Part shown: piece after piece, positions 8,423 to 16,956 of the stretch
Layout of the letters: every line of letters begins with the position of its first letter
Position numbering within the stretch: position 1 is the stretch's first letter
Assembly (NCBI GenBank): GCA_902765595.1
Contig: CACXAQ010000003.1
Span: forward strand, 1 to 64,000
Reading direction: 5' to 3'
DNA length: 64,000 nt
Source: Oscillospiraceae bacterium
GTDB lineage: Bacteria > Bacillota > Clostridia > Oscillospirales > Oscillospiraceae
Made by a program: the position numbers and the translations under genes
The notes under the pieces: model-generated
The model's database searches: none
Told to the model about the DNA's origin: nothing
What the model saw: the letters and a program-made list of their open reading frames with translations, nothing else

Positions 8423-9487
8423 ATGACCTTTGTATACATCCTGTTTGCCCTCCTGATTTTTGGAGTCCTGATCGGCATTCATGAATTCGGACATTTTATC
8501 ACCGCCAAGGCCTGCGGCGTGAAGGTGGAGGAGTTTTCCATCGGCATGGGCCCTGCGCTGTGGAAAAAACAGAAGGGGGAGACTCTTTACGCCCTGCGAT
8601 GCATCCCCCTGGGCGGCTACTGCGCCATGACCGGCGAGGACACTGCCTCCGATGATCCCAGGGCCTTCACCAATCAGAAGCCCTGGAAACGGATCCTCAT
8701 CCTCTGCGCCGGCGCGTTTATGAACTTCCTGTTGGGCCTTCTGATCATCTTTTTCCTGTATTTGCCCGCGAAGGGCTTTTATGTACCGGTCCTTTCCGGC
8801 TTTATGGAGGGCTGCCCCTATGAGGCGGCCGACGGTCTGCAGGCAGGTGACCGCTTCTATAAGATCGACGGCCACCGGATCTATCAGACCGGCGATGTTT
8901 CCACCTTCCTCAGCCGCGGCGGGGATACCTATGATCTGGAGCTGATCCGCAACGGGCAGAAGGTAAAGCTGGAGGACTATCCCATGGTCACCCTGGAATA
9001 CGAGGGGCAGGACCGGAAAATGTTCGGCTTCTATCTGGGCAACGGGGTGGTGGAAGCAGACTTCGGGACCAAGCTGCAATTCACCTGGGATAAGGGGATG
9101 GAGTTCAGCAGACTGGTCTGGATGGGCCTGAGCGATCTGGTCCACGGAAGAGTGGGAATGAAGGACCTTTCCGGCCCGGTAGGGATCGTGGACGTGATGG
9201 CGGAGACGGGAAACCAGTCCGAGAGTTTGCGGGACGGCCTGGAGCGGATCCTGTTCCTGGGCGCGCTCATCGCCATTAACCTGGCCATCATGAACATGCT
9301 GCCCATCCCGGCCCTGGACGGCGGGCGTGTCTTTCTTTTGCTGATCACATGGTTGATTGAGGGCGTCACCCGCAAAAAGTTGGATCCCAAATACGAGGGC
9401 TACATCCACGCAGGCGGCATGATCCTGTTGCTGGCCTTGATGGCCTACGTCATGTTCAACGACATTTTCCGTCTTATCACCAGATAA
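8423..9487 (+). CDS. rseP: RIP (site-2) metalloprotease RseP/RasP
   Basis: 354-residue intramembrane zinc metalloprotease. HEFGH (residues 20-24) in the first membrane segment supplies the zinc ligands and catalytic Glu, a PDZ domain occupies roughly residues 120-200, and the late MNMLPIPALDGGRV carries the third ligand. The family trims anti-sigma factors and leftover signal peptides. It is the last gene of the operon, followed at once by a strong terminator; ispG and proS, which often follow, are not here. Confidence 0.95.
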   Translation: MTFVYILFALLIFGVLIGIHEFGHFITAKACGVKVEEFSIGMGPALWKKQKGETLYALRCIPLGGYCAMTGEDTASDDPRAFTNQKPWKRILILCAGAFMNFLLGLLIIFFLYLPAKGFYVPVLSGFMEGCPYEAADGLQAGDRFYKIDGHRIYQTGDVSTFLSRGGDTYDLELIRNGQKVKLEDYPMVTLEYEGQDRKMFGFYLGNGVVEADFGTKLQFTWDKGMEFSRLVWMGLSDLVHGRVGMKDLSGPVGIVDVMAETGNQSESLRDGLERILFLGALIAINLAIMNMLPIPALDGGRVFLLLITWLIEGVTRKKLDPKYEGYIHAGGMILLLALMAYVMFNDIFRLITR

Positions 9488-9531
9488 AGGAAGAGGGCCA
9501 CCGATCAAACGATCGGTGGTCCTCTTCCTTT
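9486..9531. terminator. Bidirectional terminator between rseP and the decarboxylase
   Basis: Inverted repeat with arms 9486-9506 and 9511-9531 (21 bp, one G-T wobble, 4-base loop) flanked by AAA and TTT. It serves two convergent genes; the decarboxylase stop codon is inside the right arm edge. Confidence 0.9.
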
Positions 9532-10867
9532 AATCGATCACGACGTCGCAGTATTCAATTCCGTAGTAGCGAAACGTCCGCAGGGCATCTTCTCCGATCC
9601 GCTCCCCGCAGACCAATATGGGGATCGCCGGGGGACAGCTCACACTGGGGGACGCCAGGATCCGGCCCAGGCTTTCCTCGACCGGAACGGTCTCCCAGGG
9701 GCAGAGCATGGCGTCTCTCGGGGAGAGGACTTGCTCCGGATGGGGAAGAGAGGGCGGAAGCTCCGAAACGGGTTGCCTTTTTGGTACGCTTTGAAGCGCA
9801 GATAAAAGCGCATGCAGCTCCCGCTCGTCGGTTTCCGGGGAGATCATCAGAACCAGGTGATCCGGGTCGGCGAATTCACAGAAGATCCCATCGTGTTCCA
9901 GGAGAGCAGCCAGTTCATCTCCGCGATACCCACGATTTTTCGGCAAAAGCGTCAGCTTCAGCGGCTCGTCCCCATACAGCCGCCAGCCGTCCCTGACGAG
10001 AGCCGCTTTCAGTGCGTCCATCCGGCCATGGGTTTCCGCAAGCCTCCGTGGATAATCGTCCGCCAGACGCGGGTTCACGGCATCCAGCGACTGCAGGATC
10101 AGGTAGGAGGGGCTGGTGCTGGCAAAGAGCGCCATGGCCCGCTCCGCCATGGGGATCAGTGCCCGGGGGCAGGACTGGGAGAAATGCAGATAGGCACCGC
10201 CGGTCAGCACCGGGAGAGTTTTATGGGCGGAGTCACAGCAGAGATCCGCGCCCAGATCCAGCGGATGACGGGAAGGGGAGAGGAATTTCAGATAAGCCCC
10301 GTGCGCGTTGTCCACCAGCAGAAGCACTCCGTGACGGCGGCAAAGCTCCGCGATGGGAGCAAGGTCCAGGCAGCTTCCCAAGTAATCCGGACTCGTGAGA
10401 TATACGGCAGCGGGAGCTTTGGCCGGGTCGGCAAGAAGAGCCTCCAGCGCCGGCAGGTTCACTTCGCATGAATACAGGCTGGAATAGGAGGGGAGCCAGG
10501 TGAGCTCCAGATCCAACAGTGCAGCAGCCTCGAGAAAGACCTTATGGGCGTTGCGGCCCGCGGCGATCCGGAGATTTCGCCCGGTGAGCCGGGCATACAT
10601 CTGAGCAAGATACAGCATTGCCCGGATGCAGAGGGAGGAGCCCTCAGTGGAATAGACCGTTCTGGCGCTCCCAAAGAGCCGAGCGGCGTTTTCCTCGCTC
10701 TCCCGAATGACGCCGGAGGACTGATACAGCACGTCTGCCCCCGGAATCTCGGTGATGTCCAGCGCCTCGGGGCCAAGCAGCGGTTTCCCCTTGTGGCCGG
10801 GCATGTGAAGTCGGACCGGGTCGAGGGCGGCGTAAGCCCTTACAAAATCGCAGATCGGGGTGTTCAT
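9530..10867 (-). CDS. Fold-type I PLP-dependent Orn/Lys/Arg decarboxylase family protein
   Basis: 445-residue member of the SpeA/YaaO-like arginine/lysine/ornithine decarboxylase family. The N-terminus RLHMPGHKGKP is the family hallmark; the PLP lysine is in CCDSAHKTLPVLTGGAYLH, with DNAHGAYL supplying the cofactor-binding Asp. The start at 10867 is chosen because its ATG overlaps the TGA of the SCIFF maturase (ATGA); an upstream in-frame start at 10936 would lie inside that gene. Which amino acid is decarboxylated, or whether the protein has drifted from decarboxylation, cannot be read from sequence. Coupling to a SCIFF maturase is unusual. Confidence 0.85.
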   Translation of the reverse strand: MNTPICDFVRAYAALDPVRLHMPGHKGKPLLGPEALDITEIPGADVLYQSSGVIRESEENAARLFGSARTVYSTEGSSLCIRAMLYLAQMYARLTGRNLRIAAGRNAHKVFLEAAALLDLELTWLPSYSSLYSCEVNLPALEALLADPAKAPAAVYLTSPDYLGSCLDLAPIAELCRRHGVLLLVDNAHGAYLKFLSPSRHPLDLGADLCCDSAHKTLPVLTGGAYLHFSQSCPRALIPMAERAMALFASTSPSYLILQSLDAVNPRLADDYPRRLAETHGRMDALKAALVRDGWRLYGDEPLKLTLLPKNRGYRGDELAALLEHDGIFCEFADPDHLVLMISPETDERELHALLSALQSVPKRQPVSELPPSLPHPEQVLSPRDAMLCPWETVPVEESLGRILASPSVSCPPAIPILVCGERIGEDALRTFRYYGIEYCDVVID

Positions 10868-12246
10868 CGGTCTTCCGCGGCTCTGGAGACCGCCAGCATG
10901 ATGGCGCATTCCATCCGTTTGCGAAACAGTTCGCACCCGGATTCATAGACGCCGGTGATGGAGCCGGTGGCGTGATAAGCGTTCGCGGCGCAGCCGCCGG
11001 AGCAATAGAGCTTGGCCCAGCAGTCCTGGCACTCGGGCTTGGCATAGACGTTGCAGGCGGCAAACTCACCCTGGACCTCCGGGTTGTTGAGGCCGTTCCA
11101 GATGTCACCCAGCTTGAAGCGTTCCTCTCCCACAAACTGGTGGCAGGGGTAGAGATCGCCCCAGGGGGTCACGGCCATGTATTCGGTGCCGGAGCCGCAG
11201 CCGGAAATGCGCTTGTATATGCAGGGACCGCCGCTCAGGTCGATCATATAATGGTAGAAGGTGAAGGGCCGGCCCTCCCGATCCCGCTGGCGCATCAGAT
11301 CCGCCAGCTCCTCGTACTGCTGCTTCACGATCTCAATGTCAGATGGGGTCAAGGCGGAGGGGTCGTCCGGCGCACAGACCACCGGCTCCATGCTCAGCTC
11401 CGTGAAGCCCAGGTCCAGCATCTGCCGAATGTCCTTTACGAAATCGGGGTTGGCGTGGGTAAAGGTGCCGCGCATGTAGTAATTCTTGCCGCCCCGTGCC
11501 TGCACCAGCTTCTGGAACTTGGGCACGATCCGATCCCAACTGCCGTTTCCGGCATAGTCCACACGAAAACGGTCGTGGATCTCCTTACGCCCGTCCAGGC
11601 TCAGCACAACATTGCTCATTTCCCGGTTTGCAAAATCGATCACGTCGTCGTCGATGAGCATGCCGTTGGTGGTGAGGGTAAAGCGGAAGTTCTTTCCGGC
11701 CTCTTTTTCCCGGGAACGGGCGTAGGCCACAAGCTCCTTGACCACGTCAAAGTTCATCAGCGGCTCACCGCCGAAGAAGTCCACTTCCAGATTCCGCCGA
11801 TGACCGGAATTCTCGATCAAAAAGTCGAGGGCACGCTTGCCAACCTCCAGGCTCATGATGGCCCGGTCGCCGTGGTACTTGCCCTGGCTTGCAAAGCAGT
11901 AGGAGCAGTTCAGGTTGCAGGTATGGGCCACATGCAGACAGAGCGCCTTGATGACGCCCGCGCTCTTTTCCTTGAAGCGTCCCGCCATGGGCGCAAAGGT
12001 ATCCGGCGTAAAGAGCTGGCCCTGGTCCTTCAGCGCCTGGATCTGCTCATAGCAGCGGGAAATCTCCGCTTCGGTGATCTCGGGTCGATCCCGGTATTTT
12101 GCCAGCATGGCGGAGGCAATGGCCTCACGGCTCCCGGACTCAAATAGGGCGATCATATCGTATGCCAGTTCGTCTACGGCATGGACAGCGCCGGAGCAAA
12201 TATCCAGCACGATGTTATAGCCGCCGAGTTTATACTGATGGATCAT
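10864..12246 (-). CDS. SCIFF peptide maturase, radical SAM/SPASM thioether-forming enzyme
   Basis: 460-residue radical SAM enzyme that installs a Cys-Thr thioether crosslink in the SCIFF peptide. An N-terminal peptide-recognition region (about 1-90, RRE-like by family) precedes the radical SAM cluster CNLNCSYC (Cys110, Cys114, Cys117), FFGGEPLMNF and LTTNGMLID. The C-terminal SPASM part is cysteine-rich (GPCIYKRISGCGSG, YPCHQF, CQDCWAKLYCSGGCAAN) and would hold auxiliary Fe-S clusters. It lies 68 bases after the SCIFF precursor gene, separated by a hairpin, and overlaps the decarboxylase by 4 bases. Confidence 0.95.
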   Translation of the reverse strand: MIHQYKLGGYNIVLDICSGAVHAVDELAYDMIALFESGSREAIASAMLAKYRDRPEITEAEISRCYEQIQALKDQGQLFTPDTFAPMAGRFKEKSAGVIKALCLHVAHTCNLNCSYCFASQGKYHGDRAIMSLEVGKRALDFLIENSGHRRNLEVDFFGGEPLMNFDVVKELVAYARSREKEAGKNFRFTLTTNGMLIDDDVIDFANREMSNVVLSLDGRKEIHDRFRVDYAGNGSWDRIVPKFQKLVQARGGKNYYMRGTFTHANPDFVKDIRQMLDLGFTELSMEPVVCAPDDPSALTPSDIEIVKQQYEELADLMRQRDREGRPFTFYHYMIDLSGGPCIYKRISGCGSGTEYMAVTPWGDLYPCHQFVGEERFKLGDIWNGLNNPEVQGEFAACNVYAKPECQDCWAKLYCSGGCAANAYHATGSITGVYESGCELFRKRMECAIMLAVSRAAEDR

Positions 12247-12276
12247 GGTGATGTCTCCTTGCTTTGGAATATGAAA

Positions 12277-12300
12277 AATGCCGCCAGTACTGGCGGCATT
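12277..12300 (-). terminator. Hairpin (possible attenuator) between SCIFF and its maturase
   Basis: Perfect 24-base palindrome centred on AGTACT. On the minus strand it is followed by TTTT (12277-12274 region reads ATTTTTCAT), so it resembles a weak rho-independent terminator. It would let the small peptide be made in excess over the enzyme, or stabilise the peptide mRNA. Confidence 0.7.
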
Positions 12301-12314
12301 AAATCTTTCCCCGA

Positions 12315-12464
12315 TTACTTCTCTTCGGTGTTCTCACACTTCTGATTGGCGATACCGCAGCTGGTCTTGCAGGCAGACTGGCAGGAGGTCTGGCACTCGC
12401 CGCAGCCGCCGTTGGCCGCGCTCTCGCAAAGATTGCGGGTCTTCAGGGTAACAATGTGTTCCAT
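12315..12464 (-). CDS. SCIFF ribosomally synthesised peptide precursor (six cysteines in forty-five)
   Basis: A 49-residue ORF too short for usual gene calling. It begins MEHIVTLKTRNLCESAANGG and continues with the regularly spaced cysteines CGECQTSCQSACKTSCG, ending NTEEK. The N-terminal HIVTL and the Cys-x2-Cys-x3-Cys-x3-Cys-x3-Cys core match the SCIFF family, nearly universal in Clostridia and of unknown function. Cys residues are at 13, 21, 24, 28, 32, 36 and 43. The ATG at 12464 has GGAGG 9 bases upstream. A strong promoter precedes it and the cognate maturase follows. Confidence 0.95.
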   Translation of the reverse strand: MEHIVTLKTRNLCESAANGGCGECQTSCQSACKTSCGIANQKCENTEEK

Positions 12465-12493
12465 ATTGTGTTTCCTCCAATAGAATATATCTT

Positions 12494-12522
12494 TTTATAC
12501 CACGCCTTTGCCTGCAAGTCAA
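12494..12522 (-). promoter_or_regulatory. Sigma-A promoter of the SCIFF operon
   Basis: Minus strand TTGACT (12522-12517), 17-base spacer, extended -10 TGGTATAAA (hexamer 12499-12494). Predicted start about 12487, giving a leader of roughly 23 bases. Confidence 0.8.
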
Positions 12523-12580
12523 GATTGCACAGCATTTTTTAGAACGTGTCTTTTATGATCGAATGGTGTTGAATACAGGC

Positions 12581-12609
12581 TTTACAAAAAAGACCAAGGC
12601 TGTTATATT
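12581..12609 (+). promoter_or_regulatory. Sigma-A promoter of the envelope O-acylation cluster
   Basis: TTTACA (12581-12586), 17-base spacer, TATATT (12604-12609). The leader to the ATG at 12701 is about 85 bases. It lies back to back with the SCIFF promoter, with nothing else recognisable in the 235-base gap. Confidence 0.75.
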
Positions 12610-12700
12610 TATTCTTTGAGCGGATGGTTCATTTTAGCCCATAAGGCCACGGTCGTCATGGGAAAAGATCGAGTCTGCGGGATAGAATGGAGGAATTGCA

Positions 12701-13858
12701 ATGAGATCCAATCGTCTAATGGCGGCTGTCCTTGCTGCTGCCTGCCTGCTGCTGGCTGGCTGTGGCGCGCCCGCAGCTTCTGCTGCAGAGCCTGCAATTC
12801 CGGAAGAGGCAGAGCCTTCCTTCGCACAGACGCCTGCTGCGGATGTGCCTTCGGAGGAACCGGTATTACTGCCGGAAGCAGAACCTACGGAAGAGCCCTT
12901 GCCCACCTTGGAACCGACGCCTTCCCCGGAGCCGGAGCTGCCGATCGCCTTGCGTGAAAACGAACTGAGCTTTGCCCATAAAGGCGAGAAAGCTGAAATC
13001 TATGCAGGGGAAGCAGAACTGGCTCGCGTGAATTGGACAACGGACGACCCTGCGGTCGCCATCGTATCCCAGGGGACCGTCATGAGCATGGGCGCAGGAG
13101 AAACGACGATCCATGCCCTCTACGGAAGCCAGGAACTCACCTGTCATGTGATCTGCACTGCACCGGAGGATGAATACATAGCTTTGGATCCCGAGATCCT
13201 GTACGCGCCGCTGCTGAATCCTCCCGTCCTCAGCGAAGAAGAGGACGCCCTTGCCCGCAGCTTTTTTGAGAATACTGCGTTCCTTGGAGATTCTGTCAGC
13301 TATGTTCTGTATCAGTGGGAATCCAAGGAAGATTGGCTCGGCGACGTGACATTCCTCGTTCGCGGCGGCATCAGCCTTGAAAGCGCCGTCTCCGGCAGGT
13401 GGGAGGTCTTTTACCAGGGCGTCTCGTACAGCTTTGGCGACGCCCTTGCTGCATGCGGGGCCGATAAAGCCTTTATCATGATGGGCGCCAACGACTTGGC
13501 CCAGTTCGGCATAGATGGCACTTTTGATTATTACGAGACCTTTATGGAGCAGGTCGAGGAGAAAAACCCGGACGTTGAGATCTATATACAGTCCGTTACG
13601 CCCGTCTGGACTCCGGCCGAGTGGAACATGTTCAACAATGAAATGATCGATGAGTTTGACGCACGGCTGCGTGCCTTCGCGGATGAGCAGGGTTATCACT
13701 ATGTGGACGTTGCTCCGTATTTTAAGGACAATACCAACGGTCTGGCCGAGCGTTACGCAAGCGATCATCTGATGCATTTTAACCGGGACGGCTGCTATGT
13801 CTGGTCGCTCGTTCTCAAGGAATACGCACTGCAACAGCTTCGGGAGGATATGACATGA
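12701..13858 (+). CDS. SGNH/GDSL-type lipoprotein with bacterial Ig-like domain
   Basis: 385 residues. A lipoprotein signal peptide ends in LLAGC (Cys21), followed by a Pro/Glu-rich linker (about 30-80), a BIG2-like Ig domain (about 85-152, with VNWTTDDPAVA), then an SGNH hydrolase domain. Its block I is FLGDSV (Ser198), block III GANDL (Asn264), and the last block is near SDHLMHFN (Asp355). The domain layout and the MBOAT and DHHW neighbours suggest transfer or removal of acyl groups on an extracellular polymer; that is inference. The ATG follows GGAGGAATTGCA. It overlaps the next gene by 4 bases. Confidence 0.85.
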   Translation: MRSNRLMAAVLAAACLLLAGCGAPAASAAEPAIPEEAEPSFAQTPAADVPSEEPVLLPEAEPTEEPLPTLEPTPSPEPELPIALRENELSFAHKGEKAEIYAGEAELARVNWTTDDPAVAIVSQGTVMSMGAGETTIHALYGSQELTCHVICTAPEDEYIALDPEILYAPLLNPPVLSEEEDALARSFFENTAFLGDSVSYVLYQWESKEDWLGDVTFLVRGGISLESAVSGRWEVFYQGVSYSFGDALAACGADKAFIMMGANDLAQFGIDGTFDYYETFMEQVEEKNPDVEIYIQSVTPVWTPAEWNMFNNEMIDEFDARLRAFADEQGYHYVDVAPYFKDNTNGLAERYASDHLMHFNRDGCYVWSLVLKEYALQQLREDMT

Positions 13859-14331
13859 AATTAGTTCGAATCATGGCGGCAACGCTCCTGCTGGCCCTGC
13901 TTCTGACCGCCTGCGGCCAGGCAGCTCCCGCCGCCGAGGAAGCGAAGGATCCGGTGGATCTGAATAAGCTTCGCGAGAGTGTGGAAGCTGTGTATCCGAA
14001 GATGATGGAAGTGGAGGGCGAAATGCGCCTGAACTTCCTGGGCATCCGCGAGGAGGATTGCGCCCAGTGCGTAACACTGTTGTGCGACGACGGCATGAAG
14101 ACCGATGAGCTGTGGCTGATCGAGGCTGTCGACGACGCGGCTATGGAGCGCCTGACCAAGCTGGCCCAGCAGCGTATGGAGGCAAAGGCGCAGGAAACGG
14201 AGAGCTACGCTCCCGATCAGTATGAGATCGTGCAGCAGGGCAAAGTCCTCACTTCCGGGCGTTACCTGGCGCTCATCGTCACGCCGGAGGCTGAGGCTGC
14301 GGCCAAGCTGTTCGACGAAGCGGTCGGCTGA
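13855..14331 (+). CDS. DUF4358-like lipoprotein
   Basis: 158-residue lipoprotein (lipobox LLTAC, Cys19) with a small domain resembling DUF4358: a central LRESVEAVYPKMMEVEG helix, then ELWLIEAVDDAAMERL and a final GRYLALIVTP segment. DUF4358 proteins are commonly found beside MBOAT and SGNH genes in Clostridia; their function is unknown. The ATGA overlap with the SGNH gene shows translational coupling, so both lipoproteins are probably made in similar amounts. A terminator-like hairpin follows. Confidence 0.75.
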   Translation: MKLVRIMAATLLLALLLTACGQAAPAAEEAKDPVDLNKLRESVEAVYPKMMEVEGEMRLNFLGIREEDCAQCVTLLCDDGMKTDELWLIEAVDDAAMERLTKLAQQRMEAKAQETESYAPDQYEIVQQGKVLTSGRYLALIVTPEAEAAAKLFDEAVG

Positions 14332-14359
14332 GCTGTGGATTCCGATTTGCACAAGTATT

Positions 14360-14406
14360 GCCGTCATTGGGGCCTGGCACGCCGGTGCCCGAATGACGGC
14401 TTTTTT
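14360..14406 (+). terminator. Internal terminator within the O-acylation cluster
   Basis: Arms 14360-14373 and 14387-14400 (13 of 14 paired) followed by six T (14401-14406). It sits between the lipoprotein pair and the MBOAT gene, so the membrane genes would be expressed by readthrough or from an unseen promoter. Confidence 0.85.
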
Positions 14407-14442
14407 ACTTCATGAGTTCAATTTGATCGGGGAGCGTCCTGT

Positions 14443-15828
14443 ATGCTGTTTTCCAGCAATGTGTTCTTATTTGTCTTTCTGCCCTGTGTTCTTTTGCTGT
14501 ATACCCTTGTCCCGCGGCGACTGAAGAACCCGGTGCTGCTGTTTTTCAGCCTGCTGTTTTATGGCTGGGGAGAACCGGCCTATCTGCTTCTGATGGTCGC
14601 GGTGATCGCCTTGGACTATCTCTTTGGCATTTTGATCGCAAAGAGCAGAAAGAGCGGAAAGAGCGCGAAACTGCCGCTGATCCTCGGACTTGCGGCAAAT
14701 CTTCTGATTCTGGGATTTTTTAAGTATGCGGGTTTTCTGGTCCGCAGTCTTCACGCCCTGATCCCCGCTTCTCGAGTCCTGCCCGTACCGGAGATCCCGC
14801 TTCCCATTGGCATCTCGTTTTATATTTTCCAGTCCATGAGCTACGTGATCGACGTTTACCGCGGGGACGCGCCTGTACAGAGGCGGCTGCTGCCTTTCGC
14901 CACTTACGTTACCCTGTTTCCCCAACTCATTGCCGGCCCCATCGTGCGCTATCGTGATGTGGCAGACCAGTTGGAGGAGCGCAGGGAGAGCATATCGGGC
15001 TTTGCCTCCGGCGTGCGGCTGTTTACGGTTGGCCTCTCCAAAAAGCTGCTGCTGGCAAATCCCGCCGGGCAGCTATGGGAACTGCTGCAGGCGCAGCCGG
15101 GAACGCTTGCCGCCTGGGTCGGCATCGCCGCCTACACGCTGCAGATCTACTTTGATTTTTCCGGTTATTCGGATATGGCCCGCGGCCTTGGGCGGATGCT
15201 TGGCTTTGAGTTTCTGGAGAACTTCAACTATCCCTATATTTCCCGCACCGTTACGGAATTTTGGCGGCGCTGGCATATTTCCCTGTCCACCTGGTTTCGG
15301 GAGTATGTGTACATCCCCTTGGGCGGAAACCGCAAGGGCCTCGCGCGCCAACTGCTGAATCTGCTCATCGTCTGGCTGCTGACCGGCCTCTGGCACGGGG
15401 CCAGCTTTAACTTCCTGCTCTGGGGCGCATATTACGCGCTGCTTTTGATTGCAGAAAAATGTTTTCTGCTGAAGCTGCTGGACCGAATCCCACGGATTAT
15501 CGGACACGTATATACGCTTTTCGCTGTGACCTTGGGCTGGGCGCTGTTCTATTTTGAGGATCTCGCTGCGCTAGGGGCTTTCCTTCAGCGACTCTTTACC
15601 CCCGCGGCGACCGGAGCTGCGGGACTGGGTCTGATCCTGGGCTATCTGCCGCTGCTTTTGGCGGGGACGCTGGCTTCCACTCCATTTGGCAAACGACTGT
15701 CTGAACGATGGAGTGACTCGCCGCGCTGGCGGATCGTGCGGCTTGTCTTGATCGCAGCGGCCTTGCTGCTCTGCGCCGCCTCTTTGGCCAGCCAGAGCTA
15801 TAATCCCTTTATCTATTTCCGCTTCTGA
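14443..15828 (+). CDS. MBOAT family membrane O-acyltransferase (AlgI/PatA/DltB-like)
   Basis: 461-residue polytopic enzyme that passes an acyl group across the membrane for O-acylation of an extracytoplasmic glycan. Family signs: YVIDVYRG, FPQLIAGPIVRY, DFSGYSDMARGLGRMLG, FWRRWHISLSTWFREYVYIPLGGNR and the catalytic-His region LTGLWHGASFNFLLWG. The start at 14443 has an imperfect ribosome binding site (GGGGAGCG). It precedes the DHHW gene by 14 bases; the pair resembles AlgI with AlgJ/AlgX. The polymer that is modified is not known. Confidence 0.93.
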   Translation: MLFSSNVFLFVFLPCVLLLYTLVPRRLKNPVLLFFSLLFYGWGEPAYLLLMVAVIALDYLFGILIAKSRKSGKSAKLPLILGLAANLLILGFFKYAGFLVRSLHALIPASRVLPVPEIPLPIGISFYIFQSMSYVIDVYRGDAPVQRRLLPFATYVTLFPQLIAGPIVRYRDVADQLEERRESISGFASGVRLFTVGLSKKLLLANPAGQLWELLQAQPGTLAAWVGIAAYTLQIYFDFSGYSDMARGLGRMLGFEFLENFNYPYISRTVTEFWRRWHISLSTWFREYVYIPLGGNRKGLARQLLNLLIVWLLTGLWHGASFNFLLWGAYYALLLIAEKCFLLKLLDRIPRIIGHVYTLFAVTLGWALFYFEDLAALGAFLQRLFTPAATGAAGLGLILGYLPLLLAGTLASTPFGKRLSERWSDSPRWRIVRLVLIAAALLLCAASLASQSYNPFIYFRF

Positions 15829-15842
15829 CAGGAGGTGAGGGC

Positions 15843-16952
15843 GTGAACGCGAAACAGGATGAGAAGTGGACAGCGGGGCTTTTCTGCGCCTTTCTTTTTC
15901 TCATGGCGCTGCTTCTGCTGATCCTGCCGAAGCGCCGTTTCTCTGAACGGGAAAAACGTTATCTGGCGGAGGCGCCCAAGTTCTCCGCGGCGTCTGTCCT
16001 CTCCGGAGCCTGGGGGGAACAGGCAGAGGACTATCTGGCTGATCATCTTCCCGGGCGGGATTTCTTCGTGGGTGTAAACGCCTACTTTGATTTGATTACC
16101 GGACGACAGCCGGGAAAGGATATCCTTGCGGTAGGCGGCGGAAGGCTGGTGGAGTCCCCGGCCTCCTGGGATGAGGCAGTGGCTTCAAAAAACATGGACG
16201 CGGTGCGTTCCTTCGCGCAGAATTGTACGATACCGGTTGACCTGATGCTGATCCCCTCCGCCGGCTGGGCCGCGAAGGAGTCGGTAAGCAGTCTGCTCGG
16301 CACGTATGAGGACGAGACGATGATCCGGGCGCTTTACGAGCGTTCGGGGAATGAGCTGGGCTGCGTTGAGCTCTGTCCCCGATTTGAGGGGCAGGCAGAC
16401 TGGTATTTCCGGACGGACCACCACTGGAACAGTCGCGGCGCCTATGAGGGCTTATGCGCATATCTTGGCTTTGTGAACCGTAGCTGTCCGCCGGAAAGCG
16501 CGTACGAACGGATCGACGGCGGAATCTTCCGGGGCTCCACCTGGTCCCGCAGCGCGCTTTGGCTGACCCCGGGCGATGCTCTGGAGCTTTGGCAGCCGGC
16601 AGGAGAGATCAGTGTCACAAACGCCGAGAGCGAAGAAACGCATGACGGCGTCTTTTACTGGGAACGTCTGGAAGAAGAGGACAAATATACCGTGAACCTG
16701 GACGGGAACCACTCCCTGGTAAGAACGGAGAACCCCGATGGCGAGGGAAAGCTGCTTGTGATCCGCGACTCGTTTGCCAACAGTCTTGGCACCTTCCTGG
16801 CGGGAGAATATGAGACGGTGGTCCTGGTGGACCTTCGATACTACCGACAGAGTGTTTCGGATCTGCTGGAGCAGGAACCCTTTGACCGTGTTCTGGTCTG
16901 CTACAGTCTTTCCAATTTCCTGACAGATACCAACCTGCCCTGGCTGCGATAA
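15843..16952 (+). CDS. DHHW-family (AlgX/AlgJ-like) extracytoplasmic protein
   Basis: 369 residues: an N-terminal signal anchor (about 12-32), then an extracellular SGNH-like fold of the DHHW/AlgX-N type. The diagnostic DHHWNSRGAY with the catalytic Asp-His pair is near residue 195, RDSFANSLGTFLAG near 305 supplies the nucleophilic Ser, and YSLSNFL ends the fold. It probably receives acyl groups exported by the neighbouring MBOAT and moves them to a polymer. The GTG at 15843 follows AGGAGGTGAG. A strong terminator closes the cluster. Confidence 0.85.
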   Translation: MNAKQDEKWTAGLFCAFLFLMALLLLILPKRRFSEREKRYLAEAPKFSAASVLSGAWGEQAEDYLADHLPGRDFFVGVNAYFDLITGRQPGKDILAVGGGRLVESPASWDEAVASKNMDAVRSFAQNCTIPVDLMLIPSAGWAAKESVSSLLGTYEDETMIRALYERSGNELGCVELCPRFEGQADWYFRTDHHWNSRGAYEGLCAYLGFVNRSCPPESAYERIDGGIFRGSTWSRSALWLTPGDALELWQPAGEISVTNAESEETHDGVFYWERLEEEDKYTVNLDGNHSLVRTENPDGEGKLLVIRDSFANSLGTFLAGEYETVVLVDLRYYRQSVSDLLEQEPFDRVLVCYSLSNFLTDTNLPWLR

Positions 16953-16956
16953 GCAG

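Noticed and set aside
7277-9508. 743-residue open frame antisense to dxr and rseP
   Set aside because: Spans two convincing genes and their junction; low-complexity His/Gln/Asp composition; no domains.
12334-12522. 62-residue minus-strand frame across the SCIFF gene
   Set aside because: Out of frame with the SCIFF precursor, includes the promoter, and has no ribosome binding site. The real product is the 49-codon ORF 12315-12464.
12465-12700. Possible extra small RNA or ORF in the SCIFF-SGNH divergent gap
   Set aside because: Only the two back-to-back promoters and leaders were visible; no ORF with ribosome binding site or conserved hairpin.
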